From JBHIER01 sp046760705 [NCBI: bacterium] (GTDB taxonomy: Bacteria; JBHIER01; G020348925), in contig JBHIER010000249.1 in NCBI GenBank assembly GCA_046760705.1, positions 1 through 5,543 on the forward strand: a stretch of 5,543 nt of DNA, read 5' to 3'. The notes under the pieces were generated by a model. The model had not been told where the DNA came from and ran no database searches. It saw only the letters and a list, made by a program, of their open reading frames with translations. Shown here piece after piece: positions 5,341 through 5,543 of this stretch. The position numbers and the translations under genes are program-made. Position 1 is the first letter of the stretch. Each line of letters begins with the position of its first letter.

Positions 5341-5543
5341 TTGGCTACTCAGCACGACATTGCCCAGCAGGTGCGGGCCGAGGAGGCCTCGGGGATCTCT
5401 GAAGAGGGGTTTCGGACCCTCTTCAATAATCTTCCCATCGCCTGTTTTGGTTACGACCGAAAGGGCAGAGTCCAGGTCTGGAACAGGGCCTATGAGGAGC
5501 TTTACGGTTTTAGAGCCAAAGAGATTGTCACCCATTCCATCCT
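5341..5543 (+). CDS. PAS-domain signalling protein, 5' part
   Basis: The frame stays open to the window edge, giving about 67 residues from TTG 5341. After about 20 polar N-terminal residues (ATQHDIAQQVRAEEASG) comes a clear PAS start: FRTLFNNLPIACFGYDRKG followed by RVQVWNRAYEELYGFRAKE. The 'N.P......D..G....WN.A.E.L.G' pattern is diagnostic of a cytoplasmic PAS fold. There is no signal peptide or membrane helix in the visible part. PAS domains at the N-terminus usually feed a histidine kinase, a GGDEF/EAL or a sigma-54 activator domain; which one applies here is out of view. It starts 69 bp after the REC-AraC gene with no terminator, so both probably share the sigma-54 promoter, and a partner kinase is a plausible role. 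The start is uncertain: TTG 5341 has GGAG at 5329-5332 (8-nt spacing), and GTG 5332 or GTG 5308 are alternatives. A lost base upstream could also hide the true start. Confidence 0.8.
   Translation, partial: MATQHDIAQQVRAEEASGISEEGFRTLFNNLPIACFGYDRKGRVQVWNRAYEELYGFRAKEIVTHSI

Noticed and set aside
5315-5543. Open frame from GTG 5315 to the window end
   Set aside because: Despite the strong Shine-Dalgarno, its translation (rich in R, P, S and G) shows no domain, while the overlapping frame encodes a clear PAS domain.

Overview
The window reads as a regulatory gene cluster from a diderm bacterium that uses sigma-54. The combination of an NtrB/AtoS-type kinase, a sigma-54 activator and a -24/-12 promoter, together with moderate GC content, is typical of Desulfobacterota (former Deltaproteobacteria) and similar environmental lineages. 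The sequence alone does not fix the taxon. All genes are on the + strand. There are no RNA genes, mobile elements or CRISPR arrays that I can support.

Layout. (1) 1-855 is the C-terminal part of a family-5 (Dpp/Opp-type) ABC-transporter substrate-binding protein. (2) 883-2757 is a membrane-bound sensor histidine kinase with a periplasmic Cache-like sensor, then HAMP, PAS, HisKA and HATPase domains. (3) 2820-4175 is an NtrC-family response regulator (REC, AAA+ and Fis-type HTH). Gaps of 27 and 62 bp with no terminator suggest that these three form one operon. (4) 4176-4542 is a 367-bp non-coding region. It holds a well-formed sigma-54 promoter, an inverted repeat overlapping that promoter, an upstream dyad suited to an enhancer site, a second palindrome and a weak IHF-like match between enhancer and promoter. 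(5) 4543-5271 is a response regulator with a REC domain fused to an AraC-type DNA-binding domain. (6) About 5341 to the window end is the start of a PAS-domain protein, probably another signalling protein.

Inferred circuit. A ligand, possibly presented by the binding protein, is sensed by the kinase. The kinase phosphorylates the NtrC-type regulator, which may bind the upstream dyad and drive the sigma-54 promoter. That produces the REC-AraC regulator and the PAS protein, forming a two-layer phosphorelay cascade. The protein families and the promoter are directly visible. The wiring between them is inference.

Oddities: the activator has GAFTSA in place of GAFTGA and an apparently shortened Fis-type recognition helix. 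The PAS gene has an ideal Shine-Dalgarno sequence whose nearest start codon lies in the wrong frame.
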